A DNA stretch of 64,000 bases from Oscillospiraceae bacterium. Its GTDB lineage: Bacteria; Bacillota_A; Clostridia; Oscillospirales; Ruminococcaceae. The position numbers and the translations under genes are program-made. The DNA lies in assembly GCA_017523995.1 (NCBI GenBank), contig JAFWUX010000066.1, positions 1-64,000 on the forward strand, written 5' to 3'. The notes beneath the pieces were generated by a model. It searched no databases, was not told the origin of the DNA, and saw nothing but the letters and a program-made list of their open reading frames with translations. This document shows, piece after piece, positions 44,394 through 52,822 of the stretch. Numbering within the stretch: the first letter of the stretch is position 1; every line of letters begins with the position of its first letter.

Positions 44394-45071
44394 TTATTCT
44401 GTCAGCCGGTAGCCTTTCGTAATGACTGTGCGAATCTGGCTGCCTGCATCCCCGAGTTTTTTGCGCAGCTTTTTGATATGGTTATCGACAACTCTGTCAC
44501 TGCCGTAGTAATCGGCGCCCCAGATGCGGTCGAGCAGCATATCGCGCGAAACAACCCAGTTTTTGTGTTCCAGCAGAAATTTGAGCAGGGCGAACTCCTT
44601 GGGCGCCAGCTCCACGGGGATGCCGTCCGCGGTGACATCGAGTGTCCGCAGATTCATCCGGATTCTGCCGCAGACGAGTTCCGGAATCAGAATGGTGCCG
44701 CTTGCGCGTTTGAGCAGCGCCAGACATTTTGCATAGAGCGCCGCGAGCGAAAACGGCTTGATTACGTAATCATCGCAGCCGAGCTCATAGCCGTAGAGCA
44801 GATCCTCCTCACGGGCGCGCGCCGTGAGAAACAGAACCGGCACATCGCTGTTCGCGCGGATTTCGCGGCAGAGTGAAAAGCCGTCGATGCCGGGCATCAT
44901 GATATCCAGCATGATGAGGTCATACTCTGTATTCCGGAACAGTTCCAGTGCGTCTGTGCCGTTTTCCGCGCAGGTCAGGCTGAGTGTCTCCTCGCTTTTC
45001 TGCGAGAAATAATCGGTGATGATCTCGCGAATCTGCGGATCGTCCTCGGCAAGCAGGATGCTGTAACCCAT
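44394..45071 (-). CDS. OmpR-family response regulator
   Basis: A 225-residue regulator. The ATG at 45071 is used since GGAGG is eight bases upstream; a GTG at 45080 lies within that site. Receiver domain (about 3-118): LLAEDDPQIRE, phosphoacceptor Asp in LIMLDIMMPGIDGF (about 53), Lys in YVIKPFSLAALYAK. Winged helix (about 130-222): ELAPKEFALLKFLLEHKNWV and YGSDRVVDNHIKKLRKKLGD. It is coupled to the kinase gene. Two 11-base-spaced direct repeats in its promoter suggest autoactivation. Confidence 0.93.
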   Translation of the reverse strand: MGYSILLAEDDPQIREIITDYFSQKSEETLSLTCAENGTDALELFRNTEYDLIMLDIMMPGIDGFSLCREIRANSDVPVLFLTARAREEDLLYGYELGCDDYVIKPFSLAALYAKCLALLKRASGTILIPELVCGRIRMNLRTLDVTADGIPVELAPKEFALLKFLLEHKNWVVSRDMLLDRIWGADYYGSDRVVDNHIKKLRKKLGDAGSQIRTVITKGYRLTE

Positions 45072-45092
45072 GTTGTTCACCTCCCTGATTCT

Positions 45093-45125
45093 ATGATAAC
45101 GGAGCGATGTATCCTTTGTGTATCC
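45093..45125 (-). promoter_or_regulatory. Response regulator promoter with two direct repeats
   Basis: On the minus strand GGATACA occurs twice, 11 bases apart (45119-45125 and 45108-45114), and TATCAT (45093-45098) is the -10 box. No good -35 box is present; the repeats occupy its place, as expected for OmpR-type activation. Confidence 0.55.
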
Positions 45126-45166
45126 GATCTGTGTGATTTTTACGCCGGAGGGATATGGCGTTTCAC

Positions 45167-46138
45167 TCAGATCGAGACATAATCCGGATCGCTGTTCTGT
45201 GCCTTGAGATGCGTATCAATTGCTTCACGGTTCAGCTCCTCACCGATCACGATGAGCACCGCCTGACCGTTCGCGGCAGGTGCGATGGAAATGCGGTTCT
45301 TCTCTGCGTTGATCGTCAGCCAAGTGCCGTCCGCGGCGGGCAGCGAACCTTTGATGCGGTAGATATGACCGCAGGCGCTGTCCTCGAGAATGCCGCGGAT
45401 GACGGATTCGATTTCCTGCTCCGGCAGCCGGATATGCATGAAGTAATGCACGGAACTGCGCAGCATGTCAGTCTGATATTTCTTGACATAGCTGGCGTTG
45501 CGGTAGCCCGCCGCGGAGAGCATCGCAAAGTCCGCCGCATCCAGATCACCCCAGTCCTTGATGAACAAATCCTGTTCGGAGAAACGGCGGTCGCACTGAA
45601 TTCCCGCAAGCGCAGCATTCAGATGCGCAAGGATTTCGGCGGCGCGCTGTTCGGGATGTTCCTGCGGCAGCTTGCTCAGCAGAAGCTTGCCCGCGCAGGC
45701 AGCCTCAGAGGCGAGCAGGAACTCCATTTCGCCGGAGAGCAGCTCCTCGGTTTCCGCATTGAGGATTGTCAGGATACTCGCGATTTCAAACCACTGATCG
45801 ACCGGCGGCTCATGGAGAATATCAAAGAACTCGTCCATATCATATATGCCGGAGGGCTCGATCAGGACACGGTCAAAATGCTGCATGCCGAGCGCGATCA
45901 GCTGCGTGCGGAAGCGTCTGCGGTGGCAGTGTGCATCGCCGCCGCCCGAGATCATCTCGAGCTGGCAGTTCTCGCATTTGAGCTCCTGCAGCAGCGCCAT
46001 ATCCGCATTGACCGCGCCGAAATCATTTTCGAGGATTGCAATGCGCTGCCCGCTGTCGATCAGGTGTCGCGCATATTTCAGCAGAAACGTGGTTTTTCCG
46101 GCGCCGAGTATGCCGGTGATCAGGTCGATTTTTGTCAT
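45167..46138 (-). CDS. CobW/G3E-family GTPase with altered metal motif
   Basis: A 323-residue P-loop GTPase; the ATG at 46138 fits the AAAGGAAGG site. Walker A is TGILGAGKTTF, Walker B LIEPSGIYDMDE, base-recognition probably SKLPQEH. COG0523 proteins normally carry a Cys-x-Cys-Cys metal-binding motif right after the switch region (GCICC). Here the same place reads ISGGGDAHCHRRR, keeping one Cys flanked by two His. That points to different metal specificity or to a divergent subgroup. The C-terminal CobW_C-like domain (about 220-315) is present. It may be a metal chaperone; the client is not evident from neighbours. Confidence 0.82.
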   Translation of the reverse strand: MTKIDLITGILGAGKTTFLLKYARHLIDSGQRIAILENDFGAVNADMALLQELKCENCQLEMISGGGDAHCHRRRFRTQLIALGMQHFDRVLIEPSGIYDMDEFFDILHEPPVDQWFEIASILTILNAETEELLSGEMEFLLASEAACAGKLLLSKLPQEHPEQRAAEILAHLNAALAGIQCDRRFSEQDLFIKDWGDLDAADFAMLSAAGYRNASYVKKYQTDMLRSSVHYFMHIRLPEQEIESVIRGILEDSACGHIYRIKGSLPAADGTWLTINAEKNRISIAPAANGQAVLIVIGEELNREAIDTHLKAQNSDPDYVSI

Positions 46139-46176
46139 GAGTGGATGCACCTTCCTTTCGATATTGATTCACAGTT

Positions 46177-46205
46177 ATTGTATCACAACTGCAGGAAAAA
46201 GTCAA
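46177..46205 (-). promoter_or_regulatory. Sigma-A promoter of the CobW-like gene
   Basis: On the minus strand TTGACT (46200-46205), 17-base spacer, TACAAT (46177-46182). Confidence 0.72.
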
Positions 46206-46225
46206 CGCGGGCGGAAAGCGGGGTG

Positions 46226-46254
46226 TTGATTTTTTTGCCGGATTGTGGTATACT
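46226..46254 (+). promoter_or_regulatory. Sigma-A promoter of the YbaK-like gene
   Basis: TTGATT (46226-46231), 17-base spacer, TATACT (46249-46254). Confidence 0.72.
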
Positions 46255-46289
46255 GTATGGGAAATATTCATGTCAGGGGAGTGAGCCGT

Positions 46290-46766
46290 TTGGCAAAACA
46301 GCAAAAGACCAATGCGATGCGGATTCTGGAGCAGAAGAAGCTGCCGCACCGCGTCAATTTCTATGAATGCGATGAATTCACCGATGCCGTGCAGATTGCG
46401 GAGATGCTCGGGCAGGATCCGGAGCAGACCTTCAAAACGCTGATGTGTGTCGGCAAGAGCGGCGAGCATTATGCCTTCGTGATGCAGGGCACAGCCGAAA
46501 TGGATCTGAAAAAGGCGGCAGCGGCAGCAGGGGAGAAGTCCGTGCAATTGCTGCCGGTCAAGGAGATTCTTGCCGTGACGGGTTATATCCGCGGCGGCTG
46601 CACTGCAATCGGCATGAAAAAGGATTATCCGGTGTTCCTCGATGAGACCGCAACGCTCTATGATGAGATCATCGTCAGCGGCGGCAGACTCGGCACGCAG
46701 ATTTTCCTTTCGCCGGATGCGTTCCTCGCTGCAACGAACGGCAAAACCGCCGACCTGCAGGCATAA
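46290..46766 (+). CDS. ybaK: YbaK/EbsC-family aminoacyl-tRNA deacylase
   Basis: A 158-residue enzyme predicted to hydrolyse Cys-tRNA(Pro). The TTG at 46290 lies nine bases after CAGGGGAG, giving MAKQQKTNAMRILEQKK, as in known YbaK proteins; an ATG further upstream overlaps the promoter. Family blocks: DPEQTFKTLMCVGKSGEH with the conserved Lys, then GYIRGGCTAIGMKKDYPVFLD, and ISGGRLGTQI-type (here VSGGRLGTQIFLSPD). Full length. Single gene between its own promoter and a bidirectional terminator. Confidence 0.94.
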   Translation: MAKQQKTNAMRILEQKKLPHRVNFYECDEFTDAVQIAEMLGQDPEQTFKTLMCVGKSGEHYAFVMQGTAEMDLKKAAAAAGEKSVQLLPVKEILAVTGYIRGGCTAIGMKKDYPVFLDETATLYDEIIVSGGRLGTQIFLSPDAFLAATNGKTADLQA

Positions 46767-46784
46767 TTGCAGATCAAACTGAAA

Positions 46785-46820
46785 CGCCCTGTTCCGTCTT
46801 GAAATGGAACAGGGCGCTTT
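46785..46820. terminator. Bidirectional terminator between ybaK and the YccF gene
   Basis: CGCCCTGTTCC (46785-46795) pairs perfectly with GGAACAGGGCG (46806-46816), followed by CTTTG. Confidence 0.88.
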
Positions 46821-46821
46821 G

Positions 46822-47186
46822 TTATGTGTTGACAATCTCGACGCCGAACGGTGCGAGCGAAAGCTTTGCCAGCTTGAAAAACTGTTTCCCGAACGGAATA
46901 CCGATAATCGTGATGCAGAGGATGATCCCGATAAAGAAATTGCTGACTGCCATTTCAAGACCGGTCGCGAGGATCCAGATTGCATTGACGAGACAGGAAA
47001 CATTGCCGCCGTTATCGACCAGATCCTTGCCGAAAGGTGCAAAGGTCAGCTTTGCGAGCTTAAAGCACTGCTTTCCGATCGGGATGCCGAGAATCGTGAT
47101 GCACCAGAGACAGCGAGCAGTCCCCATGCAATCCCGAAAAATAAACCGCCGCAGAGCAGCCAGAGAATATTGCCGAGTGTTTTCAT
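46822..47186 (-). pseudogene. YccF-domain membrane protein gene, split by a one-base deletion
   Basis: From ATG at 47186 the frame gives MKTLGNILWLLCGGLFFGIA and WGLLAV, a normal YccF start, then loses the family pattern at about 47109. The rest (LWCITILGIPIGKQCFKLAK, then LCITIIGIPFGKQFFKLAK and ending VEIVNT) is in the neighbouring frame to 46822. One extra C after 47109 (GTCCTC instead of GTCTC) restores a protein of about 121 residues, the standard YccF length, with two copies of the GIPxGKQxFKLAK repeat and four helices. Codon use is intact on both sides. It starts six bases after the 198-residue gene's stop and is the last gene of the Hsp70/AAA operon. Function of YccF proteins is unknown. 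Confidence 0.82.
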
Positions 47187-47192
47187 AGTGCG

Positions 47193-47789
47193 TCACTCCC
47201 AATCAACCTGCGTCACCGAACCGTCATTGTTGATGACGAGGCAGTAGTTTGTATAGACCTCGATATTCGCGCATTTCGGATATTGATTGAAAACCTTGCG
47301 GCCGGCTTCCAGACCGCCCGGCAGCGGTACGCCGACCTCAAAGTGGTCGATGATCTCGCCCTCCTGACTGATCGCGTGGACATCGCAGCCGTCAATATAG
47401 CATTTGGAAAGCACGCCGAGCAGACGGCATTCCTTCAGTTCGCTCAGCGTATCCGCAAGCTCCTCGCGCAGTGAGCGCATCAGCTCCTCCGCGAGTTCTT
47501 CTGCGGTCATTTCGGAGAGTTCATCAACCGAATCCGCATCCATTTTTTCTTTGAGCTTTGCGATGATCGCTTCATCATTTGCCGAGAGCAGATCGGCAGC
47601 CTGAACTGCCTCAATATAGTTCAGGGAACGCGGCATTTTGAGCCGCTTCGGGATATCCTGCTTTTTGCCGAATGTAAACTGGAATGCGCGGTTCGGGACA
47701 CTCTGCTGCTGTTTCTCCTGCTGCTGCTCATACTGATACTGTCTGTTCTGCGCAGCCTGATCGTTTCCCTTCTGCTGACTCTGATTCAT
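47193..47789 (-). CDS. Unknown soluble protein in the Hsp70/AAA operon (198 aa)
   Basis: No family recognised. Residues 1-35 are disordered and glutamine-rich (QYQYEQQQEKQQQS). Residues about 50-120 are strongly helical and acidic (IAKLKEKMDADSVDELSEMT, AEELAEELMRSLREELADTL). The C-terminal 75 residues look like an alpha/beta or beta domain with CYIDGCDVHAISQEGEIIDH, a GVPLPGGLEAGRKVFNQYP segment and NYCLVINNDGSVTQVDWE. There is no signal peptide or membrane helix. The gene lies 21 bases after the Sel1/NPCBM gene and six before the YccF gene. The Gln-rich head and helical middle suggest an adaptor. Confidence 0.7.
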   Translation of the reverse strand: MNQSQQKGNDQAAQNRQYQYEQQQEKQQQSVPNRAFQFTFGKKQDIPKRLKMPRSLNYIEAVQAADLLSANDEAIIAKLKEKMDADSVDELSEMTAEELAEELMRSLREELADTLSELKECRLLGVLSKCYIDGCDVHAISQEGEIIDHFEVGVPLPGGLEAGRKVFNQYPKCANIEVYTNYCLVINNDGSVTQVDWE

Positions 47790-47810
47790 GGTGATTCCCG
47801 CCTTTCGTAC

Positions 47811-49532
47811 TCAATAGACCGGTTCTTCCGCCGGTGCTTCTTCTACAGGGACTTCCTCTGCCGGTGCATCTGCATTCTCAGCCGGAATGAGGAACGCATT
47901 TCTGATCAGCGTATATCCGAGATTTGCAAAGCCGTTTCCGCCGTCCACGAGCGAAACCGCGACACGGATTGCTCTGCGTCCGGTGATATCAACACTGACC
48001 GGTGTCGTGACCGGATCGCTGCCGATGATTGTTTCACTGAGCAGATCGGTTGTGTCCAGATCAAACACACGGACCGCAACATGGGTGCTCTGCATAAAGT
48101 TTTCGGGATCCGGCATCGGTGCGGCTTCGAGCTCCAGCATGCTGAATTTGCCGTCCGGAATATAGTCTGCATATGCAGTATCGCTGCCGTTTCCTGCACG
48201 GAACACCATCGGCTTTGCCCAGAGCTGATCGCCGACTGTGTAATCATGCGCCTCTGCGGGCGGCGTGATCAGAGCAGATTCGCCGAGATAATCCGCCGGA
48301 ACCTGACTCAGTGCGACTTTCTGCGTGCCGTAGGGGATTTCGGCTACGGATTCTGCAAGCACATCTTCTGCTGCGCTTTCCTGCAAAATGTCCTTGGCTT
48401 TCTGGACATATTCTATCATGCCGGGAACGAGCTGAAGCACCAGACCGAGTGCGATGATGATGAGAATCCAGCAGCCGCAGCTCATGCGCTTTTTCGGGCG
48501 GTACTGCTTATAATTGCGCTGCTGCGCCTGTGCAGCGGCAGTCTGTGCATCCACGGCGCCCTGAATCTTATAGGGCTTGTTCTTGCGGATTGCCTCTTTG
48601 CGGTCGAGCCACTGCTTTGCCTTGTAGGAATCGCCGATGTTCTCGGAGATAATCTGACAGAAATCCTGCGCCTTTTTGACATGCTCGCTTTTGATGCAGG
48701 AGCGCATCGCTGTGAGTTTCGGATCAATGGATTTGTCTGCGCGGAGCTCTACGATACTGACATAGGTTTCCAGCGGTGCAATATTATCCGGTCCGCCCGC
48801 ACGTTCGAGCAGATCAAGCGCCTCCAGATAGCACTGCTTTGCGGCTTTTCCGGTGTGATCGCCCTTGCCGTTGCCGTCGCGCAGGAGCATATTGGCACGG
48901 TATTCCATTGCGATATGGTTGCCGTTTTCGACTGCCTTTTTCGACCAGAAATCGAAGCCTTCCCAGTCCGCAGGCATGCCCAGACCGTCATGATACATCA
49001 TGCTCAGGAAGTGCTGTGCGTTCTGCTCATTCTGCTCGGCGAGCGGCGAAAACGCCTGAAATGCGGCTGCGTAATCATGCCGCTGGAATGCAGCGGTTGC
49101 GGTCGCCAGATTTGAAATCTGCTGATTGTGCTCCGCTTCAGCAGCAGCGTTCTGCGCCGCGGTCTGGCTGTCCTGACGCGCCTGTTCCTCGGCGGCAGCA
49201 CGCTCCTCCTCCATCTGGCGTAGGGATTCGATTTTCTCCTCCAGCATATCCGGCTGCGGTTCCGGTTCTGCAGGGGCAGGGGATTCCGCAGGCTCCGGTC
49301 TGCCGTCATCGAAAATCAGCGCAGTGCCTGCACTCTGGATCTCCTCTTTTGTCATCATGATCTCGGTGTCAATCTCCGAGAGAATCTGCTCGAGCTCAGT
49401 CTGACGGGTGGGATCGGCAGTGCCCTGCAAACGCTCCAGATATTCATACTGTTTCGCCTCCAGTGCGGAGACAATCTCTTTCAGTCCGAGGTTTTCGTCA
49501 ATTTCCAATCTTTTCAAGAGGTCGCGGTTCAT
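47811..49532 (-). CDS. Single-pass membrane protein: Sel1-like repeats inside, NPCBM-like domain outside
   Basis: A 573-residue protein; ATG 49532 follows AAAGGA at eight bases. Order: helical N-terminus (1-65), proline-rich linker (about 75-95), coiled coil rich in Glu/Ala/Gln (about 97-140), Sel1/TPR-like repeats (about 143-320, with LAEQNEQNAQHFLSMMYHDG and GFDFWSKKAVENGNHIAMEY), one transmembrane helix (about 353-375, after the basic run RPKKRMSCGC), then a domain (about 425-550) resembling the NPCBM carbohydrate-binding fold (VAVRVFDLDTTDLLSETIIG, PVSVDITGRRAIRVAVSLVD), and an acidic Pro/Glu tail. The topology puts protein-protein repeats in the cytosol and a possible sugar-binding sensor outside. 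It is encoded between the triple-AAA gene and the 198-residue gene. Confidence 0.75.
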   Translation of the reverse strand: MNRDLLKRLEIDENLGLKEIVSALEAKQYEYLERLQGTADPTRQTELEQILSEIDTEIMMTKEEIQSAGTALIFDDGRPEPAESPAPAEPEPQPDMLEEKIESLRQMEEERAAAEEQARQDSQTAAQNAAAEAEHNQQISNLATATAAFQRHDYAAAFQAFSPLAEQNEQNAQHFLSMMYHDGLGMPADWEGFDFWSKKAVENGNHIAMEYRANMLLRDGNGKGDHTGKAAKQCYLEALDLLERAGGPDNIAPLETYVSIVELRADKSIDPKLTAMRSCIKSEHVKKAQDFCQIISENIGDSYKAKQWLDRKEAIRKNKPYKIQGAVDAQTAAAQAQQRNYKQYRPKKRMSCGCWILIIIALGLVLQLVPGMIEYVQKAKDILQESAAEDVLAESVAEIPYGTQKVALSQVPADYLGESALITPPAEAHDYTVGDQLWAKPMVFRAGNGSDTAYADYIPDGKFSMLELEAAPMPDPENFMQSTHVAVRVFDLDTTDLLSETIIGSDPVTTPVSVDITGRRAIRVAVSLVDGGNGFANLGYTLIRNAFLIPAENADAPAEEVPVEEAPAEEPVY

Positions 49533-49560
49533 GTAGGTTATCCTTTCTTGCTGTTGAGAA

Positions 49561-52500
49561 TCAGGCGAGCATCGCCTGAACATCCTCTGTTTTGACGGTC
49601 AGCAGCATTGCATTGCGCTGCTCCGGTGTCATGCTCATATCGGAGAGCATCGGTGCGATGCGGAGATTCCGCAGGGTGAGCATCTGCTCGACCAGATTGC
49701 GGATGCCGCGCGCGTTGCCGAAATCCGATGCCTGTGAGCGCTGTGCAATCAGCTCCCTGAGCAGCGGATCGCAGCCATCTTCGATGACCATGCCCTTGCT
49801 CCTGACCATGCCGTGCAGGATCGAGAGCATTTCATCGGGCGTGTAATCCTCGAAAATGATTTCATTCGGGAAACGGCTGCTGAGTCCCTGATTGACCTGC
49901 AGAAACTGATCCATTTCCTTTGAGTAGCCGGCGATGATCACGCAGAGATTATTGCGGTAGTTTTCGATATCCGCTACAAGCTCCGTGATTGCCTCCTTGC
50001 CGAAGTCATTGTCGCCGCCCTGCATCAGCGCATAAGCCTCATCAATAAACAGGATGCCGCCGAGTGCTTCTTCGATCTTCGCTTTGGTCTTGGCGGTTGT
50101 CTGCCCGACATATCCGGCGACAAGGCTGCTGCGGTCGCATTCGACCATCTGTCCGGTTGAGAGCACGCCGAGCTCGCGGTAAATATTGCCGATGATGCGC
50201 GCGACTGTTGTTTTACCGGTACCGGCATTGCCCTTGAAAACCATATGGAGCGTGCCGAAACCCTGCGCTGCCATGCCCGCCGCCTTCATTGCCTGATTGA
50301 CCTGTACCGTCGCGACAATGCGGTTGACCTGCTGCTTGACGGATGCAAGTCCGGTCAGGGCGTTGAGATCATTGAGATAATCCTGAACGGTTTTGTGATC
50401 CTGCTGATCCGATGCGCCGGAGAGCCGCGTGATATCCTCTTTTTTGATGATCAGGAAATCATTGGAACTCAGCGTGCCGTTCTGTTCAGCAACCTCTGCA
50501 ATACGTGCTTCCTGTGCGCGCCGGACTTCCTCAAAGACATTGCGCACACCGCGCGCGTTGCCGAAGTCCTTTTTCTTTGCGCGGTTTTCAATCAGCGTGC
50601 GGATGGCTCCATCCGTGCCGATGTCGAGCAGCATCTGGTTCTGTTTCGCGATATCCTTGAAAATCTGCACCATCTCATCGAGTGTGTAATCCTCGAAGTT
50701 GATGACCGTCGGGATACGGCTGCGCAGACCCTGGTTTTTGTCGAGAAATGTGTCCATCTCCGGACCGTATCCGGCAAGAATGACCATGAAGCTGTCGCGG
50801 TGATCCTCGATCTCCTTGAGCAGTGTCTCGATTGCCTCCTTGCCGTAGGTATCGTTATCGTCGCGGCAGAGCGAATAGGCTTCGTCAATGAACAGAATGC
50901 CGCCCATTGCCTCTTTGACCTTTTCGCTGACCTGTTTATCCGTTGCGCCGTAGATGTTGGAGATCAGATCCTTGCGGCTGCATTCGATGAGCTGCCCCTT
51001 CGGCAGGACGCCGAGCCGTTTGTATATCTTGCCCAGGATGCGTGCGACCGTTGTTTTACCCGTACCGGCGTTGCCGGTAAAGAGCATATGCAGCGTGCCG
51101 TGTCCGCTTTCCTGCAGACCGATCTCCGCTTTCATGCGCTGCAGTCTTTCGTGCCGGACAATGCCGCGCACCTGCTCCTTGACCGAATTCAGACCGGTCA
51201 TGCGTTCCAGCTGATTGAGCAGCTCCTCGACCGTTTCGGCATCGCCGCCGCTTTCGACATCGGCAGCGGTGATGATATAGTATTCCTTATCGGATTTGCG
51301 TCGCTTGTCCCGCAGACGGTTCGCCACATTGCGGATGCAGCTTTTGAGCATCCCGTCAATATCGCGCGCATAAGCAAAATCCGGCTGTGCGGCAGCGTTT
51401 TCGAGCTTCTTCCGGAATTCCGGCTTTGCATCCTCCTCAATGACAAAGCTGCTGTTTGCGGCGATGGCATCGGTGATCTGCATCAGCTCGTCGATTGAAT
51501 AAGCACCGAGAATGACCGGCTCGAGCATGAACAGCTCGGCAAAGCGGCGCTTTTTTCGCAGCAGCTCCTGCGATTCCTGCTCCCGTCCGGTGATAATCAG
51601 CATGACGGCGCCGTTTGCAGCGATAAAGGCTTTTGTCAGCTGATCGAGAATTTTCAGTCCGACAGAATATGCATTGGCATCATCAAACTCGTGGATATTT
51701 TCGATGAGGATGCACTTGTTTTCCGCGCCCTGAAACAGATTCTGGATATTCTCGTGCAGCTCGTCATCGCTGTCGCAGAGCAGCGAATCATAATCTGTGA
51801 TGACCGGAACCGGATCGTCGATGAGCCCCATGCTGTGCAGCGCACGGCAGGCAGCGAAAGCGGCAGTTGTCTTGCCGCAGCCGTCCGGACCGTAGATCCG
51901 GATATTCTTCTGGAGATTGAGTCCCGCCTTTGCCTTGCGCTTTTCAAGCTGCAGCAGGCTGACAATATCATTGAGCGGCTGCTTGAGCGACTCCATGCCG
52001 ATGACGCCCTTCATGCTCTTTTCGACGAGCGGCGCGATTTTGAGCTTTTGCTCTTTCTCCTTTTTCGGCGGCTCTGCAGGCTTTTCGGGAGCGGGCGGCG
52101 CAGTGTTTTCTGCTGCCGATGCCGTCATGCGCGGAGCAGGCGCCGGTGCCGGTTTCGGTTCACCGATTGTGATATCCTCCGGCAGCGGCTGCAGCAGATC
52201 AAATGTCAGATGCTTGAATACCTCATCTTCGAGCCACGGGTTCTGCCGGATATAATCATAGCCGCTGCCTTCTTTGATTGCAGACAGCAGATTGGATGCA
52301 TAGGTATCTGCGGCGGTATCCGGAAACAGACGGGAGATTTTTTTGCAGAGTCTGCCTGCCTCCTTTTCGCGGCCGGCTTCCAGATAGAGCGCCGCGAGCC
52401 GGAGCATATAGCTTTCCTCATACTGGATATCCAGAAAGCGCTCCAGCGCTGCAATCTGCACATCAGAGGATGCACCCGTGCGGAATGCAAGCTCAAACTG

Positions 52501-52809
52501 TGCGGCGTTGTAGTAGTATCCGTCGGGATCAGCCTGCGGGAGCGCAAGGTATTCCTGCAGTTTCGCATACTGTCTGCTGACAAGGCAGACGCCTGCGATC
52601 ATGCCGAAGCTTTCATCGCTCGGGTCCAGCAGAAAGCTCTGCACATACCACGGAATGCTCTGTGTAAATGCCTGCTTTTTTTCATATGCCTTGCCGATAG
52701 CGTGGGCTTCGCGGGCAGAGCTGCACTGCTCCGGCGGGAGCGCCGCGCTTTCGCGGATAATCGCGTCATAATCCCGTGCTTCTTTCGCAGAGAGGATATC
52801 CATTTGCAT
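49561..52809 (-). CDS. Triple AAA+ ATPase of CbbX/SpoVK type with TPR-like N-terminus
   Basis: A 1082-residue protein. Residues 1-200 are TPR-like helices; 215-255 a Pro/Ala/Lys linker. Module 1 (about 262-500) has Walker A GPDGCGKTT (307-315), but its Walker B region reads CILIENIHE, without the Asp-Glu pair, so it is probably unable to hydrolyse ATP. Modules 2 (about 535-790) and 3 (about 815-1060) are close to each other and to CbbX/SpoVK/EccA: Walker A GNAGTGKTT (579 and 860), Walker B ILFIDEA, arginine-finger region NQGLRSR and NQGLSSR, sensor 2 FGNARGVRN and FGNARGIRN. Family members remodel protein complexes as hexamers. The gene lies 13 bases after the Hsp70-like gene, so the two probably act on common clients. 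I know of no characterised protein with this exact architecture. Confidence 0.9.
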   Translation of the reverse strand: MQMDILSAKEARDYDAIIRESAALPPEQCSSAREAHAIGKAYEKKQAFTQSIPWYVQSFLLDPSDESFGMIAGVCLVSRQYAKLQEYLALPQADPDGYYYNAAQFELAFRTGASSDVQIAALERFLDIQYEESYMLRLAALYLEAGREKEAGRLCKKISRLFPDTAADTYASNLLSAIKEGSGYDYIRQNPWLEDEVFKHLTFDLLQPLPEDITIGEPKPAPAPAPRMTASAAENTAPPAPEKPAEPPKKEKEQKLKIAPLVEKSMKGVIGMESLKQPLNDIVSLLQLEKRKAKAGLNLQKNIRIYGPDGCGKTTAAFAACRALHSMGLIDDPVPVITDYDSLLCDSDDELHENIQNLFQGAENKCILIENIHEFDDANAYSVGLKILDQLTKAFIAANGAVMLIITGREQESQELLRKKRRFAELFMLEPVILGAYSIDELMQITDAIAANSSFVIEEDAKPEFRKKLENAAAQPDFAYARDIDGMLKSCIRNVANRLRDKRRKSDKEYYIITAADVESGGDAETVEELLNQLERMTGLNSVKEQVRGIVRHERLQRMKAEIGLQESGHGTLHMLFTGNAGTGKTTVARILGKIYKRLGVLPKGQLIECSRKDLISNIYGATDKQVSEKVKEAMGGILFIDEAYSLCRDDNDTYGKEAIETLLKEIEDHRDSFMVILAGYGPEMDTFLDKNQGLRSRIPTVINFEDYTLDEMVQIFKDIAKQNQMLLDIGTDGAIRTLIENRAKKKDFGNARGVRNVFEEVRRAQEARIAEVAEQNGTLSSNDFLIIKKEDITRLSGASDQQDHKTVQDYLNDLNALTGLASVKQQVNRIVATVQVNQAMKAAGMAAQGFGTLHMVFKGNAGTGKTTVARIIGNIYRELGVLSTGQMVECDRSSLVAGYVGQTTAKTKAKIEEALGGILFIDEAYALMQGGDNDFGKEAITELVADIENYRNNLCVIIAGYSKEMDQFLQVNQGLSSRFPNEIIFEDYTPDEMLSILHGMVRSKGMVIEDGCDPLLRELIAQRSQASDFGNARGIRNLVEQMLTLRNLRIAPMLSDMSMTPEQRNAMLLTVKTEDVQAMLA

Positions 52810-52822
52810 TCACTCCTATTGT

